The notes below the pieces were generated by a model. The model saw nothing but the letters and a program-made list of their open reading frames with translations, did not search any database and was not told where the DNA came from. This document shows, in pieces, positions 1 through 6,891 of a stretch of 10,882 nucleotides of DNA. The first letter of the stretch is position 1, and each line of letters opens with the position of its first letter. This DNA comes from Verrucomicrobiota bacterium (lineage in GTDB: Bacteria > Verrucomicrobiota > Verrucomicrobiia > Limisphaerales > UBA1100), in assembly GCA_015660155.1 (NCBI GenBank), contig DQLO01000213.1, forward strand, positions 1-10,882, given 5' to 3'. Both the position numbers and the translations under genes were made by a program.

Positions 1-1062
1 ATGAAGGACACAAAGACAATCGCCATCGTAGTACTGGTGGCCATCACGACGGGCCTCGGCATCTTTTCCGCCGTCAACTACAACAACCTCGACGGTAAAC
101 TTGGCGCGCGCGCCAAGGAATTCCAGAAGGTGCAGGCCGAACGCGACACCACGCGCGCGGAGCTTAAGGCGACGGCCGAAAACGTCACCAACCTCAAGGG
201 CCAGCTCGATACCACTTCGCTGGAGCTGACCACTGTGAAGCAGGAGAAAACCGATTTGGCGACCGTCCAGACAGACTTGGTCACCGCCAAGACCGTGTTG
301 GAAACCGAGAACACAACGCTCAAGCAAGAGCGCAACGGCTTGCAACTCAAGCACAGCACCGAGATGGGTTTGGTGGAGGAAAAATTGCTGACGACGCAAA
401 CTCAACTGGACGCCAAGACCACCGAGTTGGCCACCACCGCCACCGCCCTGACTGATGCCAAAACCAACGCCGAAACCGCCGAAGCAAAGGTCACGGAATT
501 GACCGCCAAGATGGATGATTTCAACGTGCAAAAAGGCGCGCTGCAAACACAGATCACCGGCTTGAACGACAAGATTACCGAGACCACCACCAAACTGGAA
601 GCCGCCGATGGCGACCGTGTGTTTCTCTTGCGCGAGCTAAACCGGTTGGAGGATGAAAAAGCCAAGCTGGTGGAACGCATGAACAACGTCGACTTTTTGG
701 CTAAGCAGTTGAAGACCATTAAAACACGCATTGCCACGGCGCGCCGCGCGCGCTGGCGCGAACTGGGCGTGGGCCCCAATGGTGGCAAGCACGCCAAGCG
801 CAGTACTTACGATCCCCGCAAAGCCGCCCAATTGGCCGCCGCCAAAAAGGCCGAGCCCGCCAATACAAAAAAAGTCCACTACGAGCTGACCGACGGCGAC
901 CTTTACATTGATGGCAAACTCGTGAAACCTGAGCCCGTGAAACAACCCGAACCCACCACGGCAACCCCCGAGGCGGCACCGGAAGTTCCAACGGCCCCCG
1001 CAGTTCCCGAAGCAGCTCCGGTAGTGCCCGAGGCACCGGCGCCCGGCGGCGAGAACAAGTGA
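1..1062 (+). CDS. Membrane-anchored coiled-coil protein of unknown function
   Basis: I do not recognise a family. The 353-residue protein begins with a short N-terminus and one hydrophobic segment at about residues 7-24, which could be a signal anchor. A very long stretch at about 35-245 is rich in Glu, Lys, Leu, Thr and Gln with heptad-like spacing, typical of a coiled coil. A basic segment follows at about 239-271 (many Arg and Lys). The tail at about 308-353 is almost entirely Pro, Ala, Glu and Val. Its likely place is the inner membrane with the rod in the periplasm, which is an inference. The start codon is the first base of the window, so a start further upstream cannot be excluded, but the membrane segment right after it supports this one. 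The stop overlaps the GTG start of moaA, so the two are probably co-transcribed although no shared function is evident. Confidence 0.75.
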   Translation: MKDTKTIAIVVLVAITTGLGIFSAVNYNNLDGKLGARAKEFQKVQAERDTTRAELKATAENVTNLKGQLDTTSLELTTVKQEKTDLATVQTDLVTAKTVLETENTTLKQERNGLQLKHSTEMGLVEEKLLTTQTQLDAKTTELATTATALTDAKTNAETAEAKVTELTAKMDDFNVQKGALQTQITGLNDKITETTTKLEAADGDRVFLLRELNRLEDEKAKLVERMNNVDFLAKQLKTIKTRIATARRARWRELGVGPNGGKHAKRSTYDPRKAAQLAAAKKAEPANTKKVHYELTDGDLYIDGKLVKPEPVKQPEPTTATPEAAPEVPTAPAVPEAAPVVPEAPAPGGENK

Positions 1063-2126
1063 GCGGATCTAACGAATTGGTCGATGGCTTAGGCCGCCAC
1101 ATGCGCGACCTGCGCATTAGCATCACCGACCGCTGCAATTTCCGCTGCCTCTATTGTCTCCCCGAGACTGAAGAGGCAGCGGATTTTTATCGCCGCAAAT
1201 CAGAATCTTCCGAGGCGCCCCAGCCCATTCGGCACGAGTGGAAGCCACGCTCTCACTTTCTCACGTACGAGGAAATCACCCGCGTCGCCCGCATCGCCAC
1301 CGGCTTGGGCGTCACCAAGCTCCGCCTCACCGGCGGCGAACCCCTCCTGCGCCGCGCCGTGCCCGAGCTCGTCCGCCAACTCTCCGAACTCGAAGGCATC
1401 AACGACCTCGCCCTCACCACCAACGGATTTCATTTTGATAAACACGCCGAGGCTCTGCGCGCCGCCGGACTGCGCCGCGTGACCTTCAGCCTCGATTCAC
1501 TCGACCGCGATAATTTCAAAAAACTCACCGGCCGCGATGGCCTCGGTGAATTGCTCGCCGCCATCACCCGCGCGCGGGAATTAGGCTTCGCGCCCATCAA
1601 GATCAACGCCGTCATCATTCGCGACCTCAACGATCACGAGATCGAAGTGCTCGCCCAATTCGCTCGCGACGAAGCACTCACGATGCGCTTCATTGAATTT
1701 ATGCCGCTCGATTCCGGTCGCGCCTGGCAACGCGAACACGTCGTTACCGGCCGCGAAATCCGCGAACGCCTCCAAGCCGCGTTCGGCCTTGAGCCCGCCG
1801 GCATGGAACACGCCGCCGCCACCGCCACCCGCTGGCGGTTTAAGAATAGCAAAAAAGGGCAGGGCGAGATCGGCCTCATCTCGCCCGTCAGCGAACCCTT
1901 CTGCGGCCAATGCAACCGCCTTCGCCTCACCGCCGATGGCAAAATCCGCACCTGCCTTTTCAGCCTCCACGAGCACGACCTCAAACCTCTCCTCCGAGGC
2001 AACGCCACCGACGCCGACATCATCCAATGGCTCCAAGCCGTCGTCCTCAAAAAAGAACCCCGCCACCACATCGGCGAAACCGACTTCGAACAACCCGCCC
2101 GAACCATGAGCGCCATCGGCGGTTGA
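1059..2126 (+). CDS. moaA: GTP 3',8-cyclase MoaA (molybdenum cofactor biosynthesis)
   Basis: Radical SAM enzyme that converts GTP to (8S)-3',8-cyclo-7,8-dihydroguanosine 5'-triphosphate, the first step of molybdopterin synthesis in the cytoplasm. The N-terminal CxxxCxxC motif that binds the SAM-ligating 4Fe-4S cluster is at C26, C30 and C33. The GGEP motif is at residues 92-95. The second, substrate-binding cluster motif is C282, C285 and C299. The protein ends in the Gly-Gly tail typical of active MoaA (354-355). Length is 355 residues against about 330 in E. coli; much of the excess is a charged insertion at about residues 37-64. I chose the GTG at 1059 because residues 5-20 align with the normal family N-terminus. 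The internal ATG at 1101 would remove part of it. The start overlaps the previous stop (GTGA), which suggests translational coupling. No other Mo-cofactor gene is visible here. Third codon positions are strongly C-rich, unlike the genes that follow. Confidence 0.95.
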   Translation: MSGSNELVDGLGRHMRDLRISITDRCNFRCLYCLPETEEAADFYRRKSESSEAPQPIRHEWKPRSHFLTYEEITRVARIATGLGVTKLRLTGGEPLLRRAVPELVRQLSELEGINDLALTTNGFHFDKHAEALRAAGLRRVTFSLDSLDRDNFKKLTGRDGLGELLAAITRARELGFAPIKINAVIIRDLNDHEIEVLAQFARDEALTMRFIEFMPLDSGRAWQREHVVTGREIRERLQAAFGLEPAGMEHAAATATRWRFKNSKKGQGEIGLISPVSEPFCGQCNRLRLTADGKIRTCLFSLHEHDLKPLLRGNATDADIIQWLQAVVLKKEPRHHIGETDFEQPARTMSAIGG

Positions 2127-2127
2127 G

Positions 2128-2145
2128 CGCGGCAAGCTTGCCGCG
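2128..2145. terminator. Perfect 18-bp palindrome, possible terminator after moaA
   Basis: The segment is a perfect inverted repeat centred on AAGCTT, with arms CGCGGCAAG and CTTGCCGCG, starting two bases after the moaA stop. As RNA it would form a GC-rich stem of seven pairs with a four-base loop. The following bases include a short T run at 2153-2156 but no proper U-tract directly after the stem, so termination is possible but weak. It lies exactly where codon usage changes between moaA and metF. It could also be a dispersed genomic repeat or a DNA-binding site. I do not see a second copy in this window. Confidence 0.4.
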
Positions 2146-2166
2146 GGGCTTGGTTTTCCTCATTAT
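2138..2166 (+). promoter_or_regulatory. Weak candidate promoter for metF
   Basis: TTGCCG (2138-2143) and CATTAT (2161-2166) match the sigma70 -35 and -10 hexamers at four of six positions each and are 17 bp apart. Transcription would start about seven bases downstream, at or next to the A of the metF start codon (2174), giving a leaderless mRNA. This would fit the absence of a ribosome binding site before metF. The hexamer matches are weak, and the -35 overlaps the palindrome, so this is only a candidate. Confidence 0.25.
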
Positions 2167-2173
2167 CGCGGCG

Positions 2174-3073
2174 ATGCGATTTATTCGCGATATTCTCCGT
2201 GAGTCTGCGGAGGCTGGCCGACCTGTTATCTCTTGTGAGTTTTTCCCTGCGAAAACTCCTGCGGGGGAAGCGACGTTGATTGGGAAGATTGCGCCGCGAT
2301 TGAAGGCGATTGATCCTGCATTTTTTTCTGTGACTTATGGCGCGGGAGGGAGTACGCGGGACAAGACGCTCGACATTGTGGAAACTTTGCAGCGCGATCA
2401 GGGCGTGCCCACGATGGCGCATCTTACTTGCGTGGGATCTACGCGCGCGGATATCGGCGGGTTTCTCGATGAAGCGCATCGGCGTGGCGTTCGCAATGTT
2501 CTTGCGTTGCGGGGCGACCCACCGCCGGGGCAGGAAAATTTTGTGAAACCGGAAGGTGGCTTTGAGTTTTCGCACGAACTCGTGAGCTTCGTGCGCGATC
2601 ACAATGACTTCACCATCGGCGTGGCCGGTTTTCCCGAGGGGCACATTGCGTGCGCGGAAGGTCGCGAGGTGGATTGGCAACGGCTCCAAGCGAAGGTGGA
2701 TTGCGGCGCGGATTTTGTGATCACTCAGCTCTTTTTTGATAACGCGGATTTTTATGCGTTCCGTGATTTCCTGCGCGCGCGCGGGGTGACGCAGCCGATT
2801 TTGGCGGGCATCATTCCCATTTTGAGTGGCGGCCAAATCCAGCGGTTCACCGAAATGTGCGGCTCGAAGCTCACGCCGGAGATCACGGACACGCTTGCAA
2901 AGTTGGGCGATGATGACGCGGCGGTGGCGGAGTTTGGCGTCGATTACGCTACGCGGCAGTGCGCCGATCTCATCGCGAATGGCGTTGAGGGACTACATTT
3001 TTATACGCTCAACAGATCGCGCGCGACGGTTCAAATTGTGCAGAACCTCAACCTTCCCCCACGCGCCTCATGA
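2174..3073 (+). CDS. metF: Methylenetetrahydrofolate reductase (MetF)
   Basis: FAD-dependent cytoplasmic enzyme that reduces 5,10-methylene-THF to 5-methyl-THF, the methyl donor for methionine synthesis. The 299-residue product matches the single-domain bacterial enzyme (E. coli 296). Visible family motifs are CEFFPAKT at 21-28 with the catalytic Glu22, SVTYGAGG at 52-59, HLTC at 83-86, ALRGD at 111-115 with the flavin-contacting Asp115, ITQLFFD at 183-189, the GIIPI segment at 212-216 and HFYTLNR at 275-281. The reading frame is open far upstream, but homology starts at this ATG; the earlier codons lie over moaA. No Shine-Dalgarno sequence is present. The gene ends in an ATGA overlap with coaE. 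Alanine codons here are mostly GCG, in contrast to GCC in moaA. Confidence 0.96.
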   Translation: MRFIRDILRESAEAGRPVISCEFFPAKTPAGEATLIGKIAPRLKAIDPAFFSVTYGAGGSTRDKTLDIVETLQRDQGVPTMAHLTCVGSTRADIGGFLDEAHRRGVRNVLALRGDPPPGQENFVKPEGGFEFSHELVSFVRDHNDFTIGVAGFPEGHIACAEGREVDWQRLQAKVDCGADFVITQLFFDNADFYAFRDFLRARGVTQPILAGIIPILSGGQIQRFTEMCGSKLTPEITDTLAKLGDDDAAVAEFGVDYATRQCADLIANGVEGLHFYTLNRSRATVQIVQNLNLPPRAS

Positions 3074-3657
3074 GCACGCGCGTCATCGGCATCACCGGCG
3101 GGGTGGGGATGGGCAAATCCACCGCGGCCAAGCTGCTCCGCGAGCAGGGCGTGCCGGTGCTGGATTCCGATGATGTTGCGCGCGAAGTGGTGGCGGTCGG
3201 CGAACCGGCGCTCACTGAAATTTCCGAAATTTTCGGCGCGGATTTCCTCAATGCCCAAGGTGAGATGGATCGCGCGAAAATGGCCGCGCACATTTTTGGC
3301 AACGACGCCGAGCGCGAGAAGCTCGAAGCCATTATCCATCCCCGCGTGCGGGAGCGTTGGCTGGCGCAGATGGAAACTTGGCGCGCGGATAATGTGCGGC
3401 TGGGTGTGGTGGTGATTCCGTTGTTGTTCGAGGTGGGGGCGGAAGGGGAATTTGATTCGGTGATTTGCGTAGCGTGCACGGGCAACACTCAGCGCGAACG
3501 CCTGCGCGCACGGGGTTGGGATGATGCGCAAATTGCCGCGCGCATTGCGGCGCAAATGGATGTGACCGAAAAAATCGAGCGGGCGGATCAGGTCGTGTGG
3601 ACGGAGGGCGATGTGAGCCTTTTGCGCGAACAACTCCAAAGCATTTTTCGCGCATGA
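3070..3657 (+). CDS. coaE: Dephospho-CoA kinase (CoaE)
   Basis: Cytoplasmic P-loop kinase for the last step of coenzyme A synthesis, phosphorylating the 3'-hydroxyl of dephospho-CoA with ATP. The Walker A motif GGVGMGKS is at residues 10-17. LDSDDVAREV (about 36-45) is the conserved substrate/Mg region following the first strand. The IIHPRVR motif lies near residue 95, and the lid and base region has the family pattern with RLRARGWDDAQIAARIAAQ followed by a K-x-x-R/A-D segment. Length is 195 residues against about 206 in E. coli. The start ATG overlaps the metF stop and the end overlaps the glgB start, both as ATGA. There is no ribosome binding site in front, so translation probably depends on ribosomes arriving from metF. 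Its only evident tie to its neighbours is co-expression. Confidence 0.95.
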   Translation: MSTRVIGITGGVGMGKSTAAKLLREQGVPVLDSDDVAREVVAVGEPALTEISEIFGADFLNAQGEMDRAKMAAHIFGNDAEREKLEAIIHPRVRERWLAQMETWRADNVRLGVVVIPLLFEVGAEGEFDSVICVACTGNTQRERLRARGWDDAQIAARIAAQMDVTEKIERADQVVWTEGDVSLLREQLQSIFRA

Positions 3658-5846
3658 TTATTTCTGAAGCTGAATTTGAAGCAATCACGCACGGGCGGCA
3701 CGCCGCGCCGCACGAGTTGCTGGGGATGCATCAGCTGGAGGGCGGCGGCGTGGTGGTGCGCGCGCTGTTGCCGTTGGCGAAGGGGGTGGTGGCCGTGCCG
3801 GTGCACGAGCCATCGAAGCCGGTGATCGCGCTGCGGCGCGTGGGCGAGTCGGATTTATTTGAGGGGATGCTGGAAGAGGAGAATGAAATTTACGCGTACG
3901 ACCTCGCCATCACGTGGGGCGACGGCGAGCAATGGCGCACGCGCGATGCGTTTTCGTTTTTGCCGACCATCAGCAATGACGATTTGTATTTGTTCAATCA
4001 AGGCGATGAGCGGCGCATTTACGAAAAGCTCGGCGCGCATCCGCGCTGCATCGATGGCGTGGACGGCACGAGCTTCGCGGTGTGGGCACCCAACGCGCAG
4101 CGGGTGAGCGTGGTGGGCGACTTCAACGGCTGGGACGGACGGCATCATCCGATGCGGATGCTGGGGCAATCGGGCGTGTGGGAATTGTTCGCGCCGGGCT
4201 GCGGGGTGGGCAGTCATTATAAATTTCAGATTTTAACGGCCGATGGCGAGCTGCAGGAGAAAACCGATCCATTCGGATTGTTCTTCGAAATCGCGCCCAA
4301 GACGGCTTCCATTGTGTGGGATAACAGCCGGTTTGCGTGGACCGATGCGGATTGGATTCGCCGGCGTGAAGAGGCCGAACCGCGTTCGCAGCCGATGAGT
4401 ATTTACGAAATGCACCTCGGTTCGTGGCGGAAAAAGGCCGAGGGCGAGTCATTCAGTTACCGCGAGTTGGCGCCGCGTTTGGTGGATTACCTTCGCAAAA
4501 TGGGATTCACGCACGTGGAATTTTTGCCCGTGGCGGAGCACGCGTACTATCCTTCGTGGGGCTATCAGGTCACGGGATTTTACGCGCCGAGCAGTCGCTA
4601 CGGCACGCCGGAGGATTTTCAGTTTCTCATCAACACCCTGCACGAAGCGGGCATCGGCGTGTTCATCGATTGGGTGCCCGCGCATTTTCCGAAGGACGAC
4701 TGGGCGCTGATGCGTTTCGACGGCACGCCGCTTTTCGAGCATCCGGATCCCGAACGCGGCGAGCATCCGGACTGGGGCACGGCGGTGTTCAACTACGGCC
4801 GGCCCGAGGTCAAGAATTTCATCGCCGCCAACGCGCGCTTTTGGTGCGATGTGTTTCACGTGGACGGTTTGCGCGTGGACGCGGTGGCGTCGATGTTGTA
4901 CCTCGATTACTCGCGCAAGAAAGGCGAGTGGACGCCGAACATCCACGGCGGCAATCAAAACCTCGAGGCGGTGGAGTTGCTGCGCCACACCAACCACGTG
5001 GTGCACAGCGAATTCCCCGGCGTGGTCACGATGGCCGAGGAATCCACCGCGTGGCCGGGGGTCACGCGTGATACCAACGCCGCCGGCCTTGGCTTCACCC
5101 TCAAGTGGGACATGGGTTGGATGCACGATACGCTCAAGTTTCTCCAAAAAATCCCCACGCAACGCCCGGCGCAACAAGGCAAGTTTACCTTCGCCTCCCA
5201 ATATCACCATCAGGAAAAATATTTGCTGCCGCTTTCGCACGACGAAGTGGTGCACGAAAAACGCTCGCTCATCGGCCGAATGCCCGGCACGGACGCGGAG
5301 CCCTTTGCCAATATGCGTTTGCTCTTCGGCTATCAGTGGCTGTTCCCCGGCAAACAACTGCTCTTCATGGGCGGCGAGATCGGCCAGCGCACGGAGTGGA
5401 ATGAAGACGGAGAAGTGCCGTGGGAAATTCTGGAAGAAAACGCGGCGCACGCCGGCTTGCAACAATGGGTGGCGGACCTCAACCATCTTTACCGCGACGA
5501 GCCCGCGCTGTGGGAGGGCGATTATTCCGAGGGAGGTTTTTATTGGGTGGACAACGCCGACCACGCCGCCAACGTGGCCAGCTTCGTGCGGCAAACTCCC
5601 GATTGCTCGCGCCAAGCGTTGGTGTTGCTGAATCTCGGCAACGCCTCGCACGCGGGCTATCGCATCGGCCTCCCGCGCGCGGGGTGGTGGCGCGAGGCGC
5701 TCAATAGCGATTCCGAACATTACGGCGGCGCCAACCTCGGCAACCACGGCGGCGTTCATTCGGAGGAAACCCCGTGGCACAGCCAACCGTGGTCCGCGGA
5801 ATTCAATTTGCCGCCGCTGAGTTGCTCGGTGTTTTTGTGCGAGTGA
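3654..5846 (+). CDS. glgB: 1,4-alpha-glucan branching enzyme (GlgB)
   Basis: GH13 enzyme that cuts alpha-1,4-glucan and re-attaches the piece by an alpha-1,6 bond, making branch points in glycogen. The 730-residue product matches the long bacterial type (E. coli 728). It has an N1 domain (about 1-110), a CBM48 domain (about 125-215, with the FAVWAPNAQRVSVVGDFNGW segment at 141-160), a catalytic TIM barrel (about 245-625) and a C-terminal beta domain (about 635-730). Catalytic regions are clear: DWVPAHF at 339-345, GLRVDAVASMLY at 405-416 with nucleophile Asp409, TMAEEST at 459-465 with acid/base Glu462, and LPLSHDEVVH at 525-534 with His529 and Asp530. I chose the ATG at 3654, which overlaps the coaE stop. 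The in-frame GTG at 3597 would add 19 residues that only overlap coaE. No other glycogen gene is in the window, and no clear terminator follows. Confidence 0.97.
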   Translation: MIISEAEFEAITHGRHAAPHELLGMHQLEGGGVVVRALLPLAKGVVAVPVHEPSKPVIALRRVGESDLFEGMLEEENEIYAYDLAITWGDGEQWRTRDAFSFLPTISNDDLYLFNQGDERRIYEKLGAHPRCIDGVDGTSFAVWAPNAQRVSVVGDFNGWDGRHHPMRMLGQSGVWELFAPGCGVGSHYKFQILTADGELQEKTDPFGLFFEIAPKTASIVWDNSRFAWTDADWIRRREEAEPRSQPMSIYEMHLGSWRKKAEGESFSYRELAPRLVDYLRKMGFTHVEFLPVAEHAYYPSWGYQVTGFYAPSSRYGTPEDFQFLINTLHEAGIGVFIDWVPAHFPKDDWALMRFDGTPLFEHPDPERGEHPDWGTAVFNYGRPEVKNFIAANARFWCDVFHVDGLRVDAVASMLYLDYSRKKGEWTPNIHGGNQNLEAVELLRHTNHVVHSEFPGVVTMAEESTAWPGVTRDTNAAGLGFTLKWDMGWMHDTLKFLQKIPTQRPAQQGKFTFASQYHHQEKYLLPLSHDEVVHEKRSLIGRMPGTDAEPFANMRLLFGYQWLFPGKQLLFMGGEIGQRTEWNEDGEVPWEILEENAAHAGLQQWVADLNHLYRDEPALWEGDYSEGGFYWVDNADHAANVASFVRQTPDCSRQALVLLNLGNASHAGYRIGLPRAGWWREALNSDSEHYGGANLGNHGGVHSEETPWHSQPWSAEFNLPPLSCSVFLCE

Positions 5847-5930
5847 TTCACACCCTGTTGATATCCTCTGTTTGACTCCCGGCGCGTATTTGCCATTTTG
5901 GTCGTGTTTGGAGGAATAACCCCTATAAAG

Positions 5931-5959
5931 TTGACAAAAACTTCGTTTCTTGTTATGGA
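5931..5959 (+). promoter_or_regulatory. Sigma70-type promoter of the tol-pal operon
   Basis: A perfect -35 hexamer TTGACA (5931-5936) is followed after 17 bp by TATGGA (5954-5959). The latter is preceded by TGT, giving an extended -10 (TGnTATGGA). The -10 itself is only a three-of-six match, but the -35, spacing and TG extension together are convincing. Transcription would start near 5966, leaving a short leader of about 30 bases before tolQ. It is the best-supported promoter in the window and sits ahead of an operon whose genes are otherwise tightly packed. Confidence 0.65.
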
Positions 5960-5966
5960 AACGGAA
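5942..5966. repeat. Inverted repeat over the tol-pal -10 region
   Basis: TTCGTTTC (5942-5949) is complementary to GAAACGGAA (5958-5966) with one bulged G at 5963, separated by eight bases. It spans the -10 element and the predicted transcription start, the usual place for a repressor operator. The pairing is AT-rich and short, so it may be chance. No regulator gene is visible nearby. Confidence 0.3.
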
Positions 5967-5984
5967 CCAAGGAAGTTGCCTTTC

Positions 5985-5992
5985 AAGGAGGT
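5985..5992 (+). promoter_or_regulatory. Ribosome binding site of tolQ
   Basis: AAGGAGGT is a perfect anti-16S match with a five-base spacer to the ATG at 5998. It fixes the tolQ start and contrasts with the absence of such a site before metF, coaE and glgB. Confidence 0.85.
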
Positions 5993-5997
5993 AAGGC

Positions 5998-6891
5998 ATG
6001 AACACATTACAATTGCTGGCAGCGGCTGGCTCGGCTCCGGTCGTGCCCAAGCCTACGTTCCAATATGTTTGGGAACAGTTGGAAGGACCGGGATTGGCGA
6101 TCATCGTCGTCCTCGTTCTGTTCTCCACCTGTGCCTGGGCGGTGATGGCCACCAAGGCGTGGCAGATGCGCCGCGCCCGAAAATATAACCGTTATTTCGA
6201 CAGCGAATTCCGCGGGCAAAAACGCGTACTCTCTATGTTCGAGCGCCGCATTTCGGCGGAGGGTTGTCCGCTCTTCAACGTCTATCAAGAGGGCTGCATG
6301 GCTCTGGAGGAAAGGTTGCGCGACAAGGAGGGCAACCGGCACCGTTACGTGTCGTTGAAATCAATGGAACACATCAAGGGCTTAATCGAAAGCTCGGTGG
6401 CACGGGAAGCCGTGGCGCTGGAGTCGGGGCTGATCCTGCTCGCCATCGCCGTGAGCGGCGCACCCTTTATGGGATTGCTCGGCACGGTGTGGGGCGTGAT
6501 GGTCGTATTCAGTTCTGCCGCGCAAGTGGGCAACGCCTCACTCACCACCGTGGCCCCCGGCGTGGCGGCTGCGTTAGCGACTACCGTGGCGGGGCTGCTC
6601 GTGGCCATCCCGTCGATGTTTGGCTACAACTGGTTGGTGCACAATTTGCGCGTGGCCACGGTGGAGATGGATAATTTCGCGCAGGAACTGGCCGCCAAAA
6701 TCGAGTCCGAATATTTGCAGGACGTGCCTGTGAACGCCCGCGAACCCCTCAAAACAATGGCCGCAGAACCGGAAATCAGAGTGGAACCCAAGCCTTTGCC
6801 AGCAGCGGCGGATGAAACCAAAGTGGAATTTGATGATGCCGATGATGTGCAGCCGGATTTGCTGCCGCCCGAAACGGAGGCCCAATCGTGA
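5998..6891 (+). CDS. tolQ: TolQ / ExbB family proton channel protein
   Basis: Inner-membrane motor subunit that, with TolR, uses the proton gradient to energise the transducer protein. The 297-residue protein has a first membrane helix at about 33-53, a cytoplasmic loop at about 54-140 and two further helices at about 142-175 and 184-212. The second and third carry the family signatures: APFMGLLGTVWGVM at 155-168 and APGVAAALATTVAGLLVAIP at 186-205, including the polar Thr residues that line the channel. A tail of about 48 residues (250-297), rich in Glu, Asp and Pro, extends beyond the usual end of TolQ (about 230 residues in E. coli). By sequence alone it could be ExbB; the tolB and pal genes downstream favour TolQ. 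The stop overlaps the GTG start of tolR. Confidence 0.92.
   Translation: MNTLQLLAAAGSAPVVPKPTFQYVWEQLEGPGLAIIVVLVLFSTCAWAVMATKAWQMRRARKYNRYFDSEFRGQKRVLSMFERRISAEGCPLFNVYQEGCMALEERLRDKEGNRHRYVSLKSMEHIKGLIESSVAREAVALESGLILLAIAVSGAPFMGLLGTVWGVMVVFSSAAQVGNASLTTVAPGVAAALATTVAGLLVAIPSMFGYNWLVHNLRVATVEMDNFAQELAAKIESEYLQDVPVNAREPLKTMAAEPEIRVEPKPLPAAADETKVEFDDADDVQPDLLPPETEAQS

Larger units (their letters stand above)
5847..5997 (+). other. Intergenic region between glgB and tolQ
   Basis: This 151-bp non-coding stretch separates the metF-coaE-glgB group from the Tol-Pal operon. I find no strong terminator hairpin for glgB in it. Its second half is AT-richer than its surroundings and holds the candidate promoter, an inverted repeat and the tolQ ribosome binding site, described separately. 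The short open frames running through it are continuations of frames in flanking genes and have no start or composition support. Confidence 0.7.

Noticed and set aside
1101..1103. Internal ATG as the moaA start
   Set aside because: It would remove residues that align with the conserved MoaA N-terminus; the GTG at 1059 is also placed at a coupled stop/start overlap.
1910..2173. Upstream extension of metF
   Set aside because: The 88 extra codons overlap moaA and are Arg/Pro/His-rich. MetF homology begins just after the ATG at 2174.
1634..2836. 400-codon open frame on the minus strand across moaA and metF
   Set aside because: It is antisense to two confidently assigned genes and has low-complexity, Arg-rich composition typical of shadow frames.
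3597..3653. Upstream GTG start for glgB
   Set aside because: It would add 19 residues lying wholly over coaE. The ATG at 3654 gives the expected length and the ATGA overlap pattern seen for metF-coaE.
4449..6155. 568-codon open frame on the minus strand across glgB and the start of tolQ
   Set aside because: It lies opposite glgB, whose catalytic motifs are intact, and crosses the tol promoter region. Long antisense frames are expected in GC-rich genes, and its residues show no recognisable domain.
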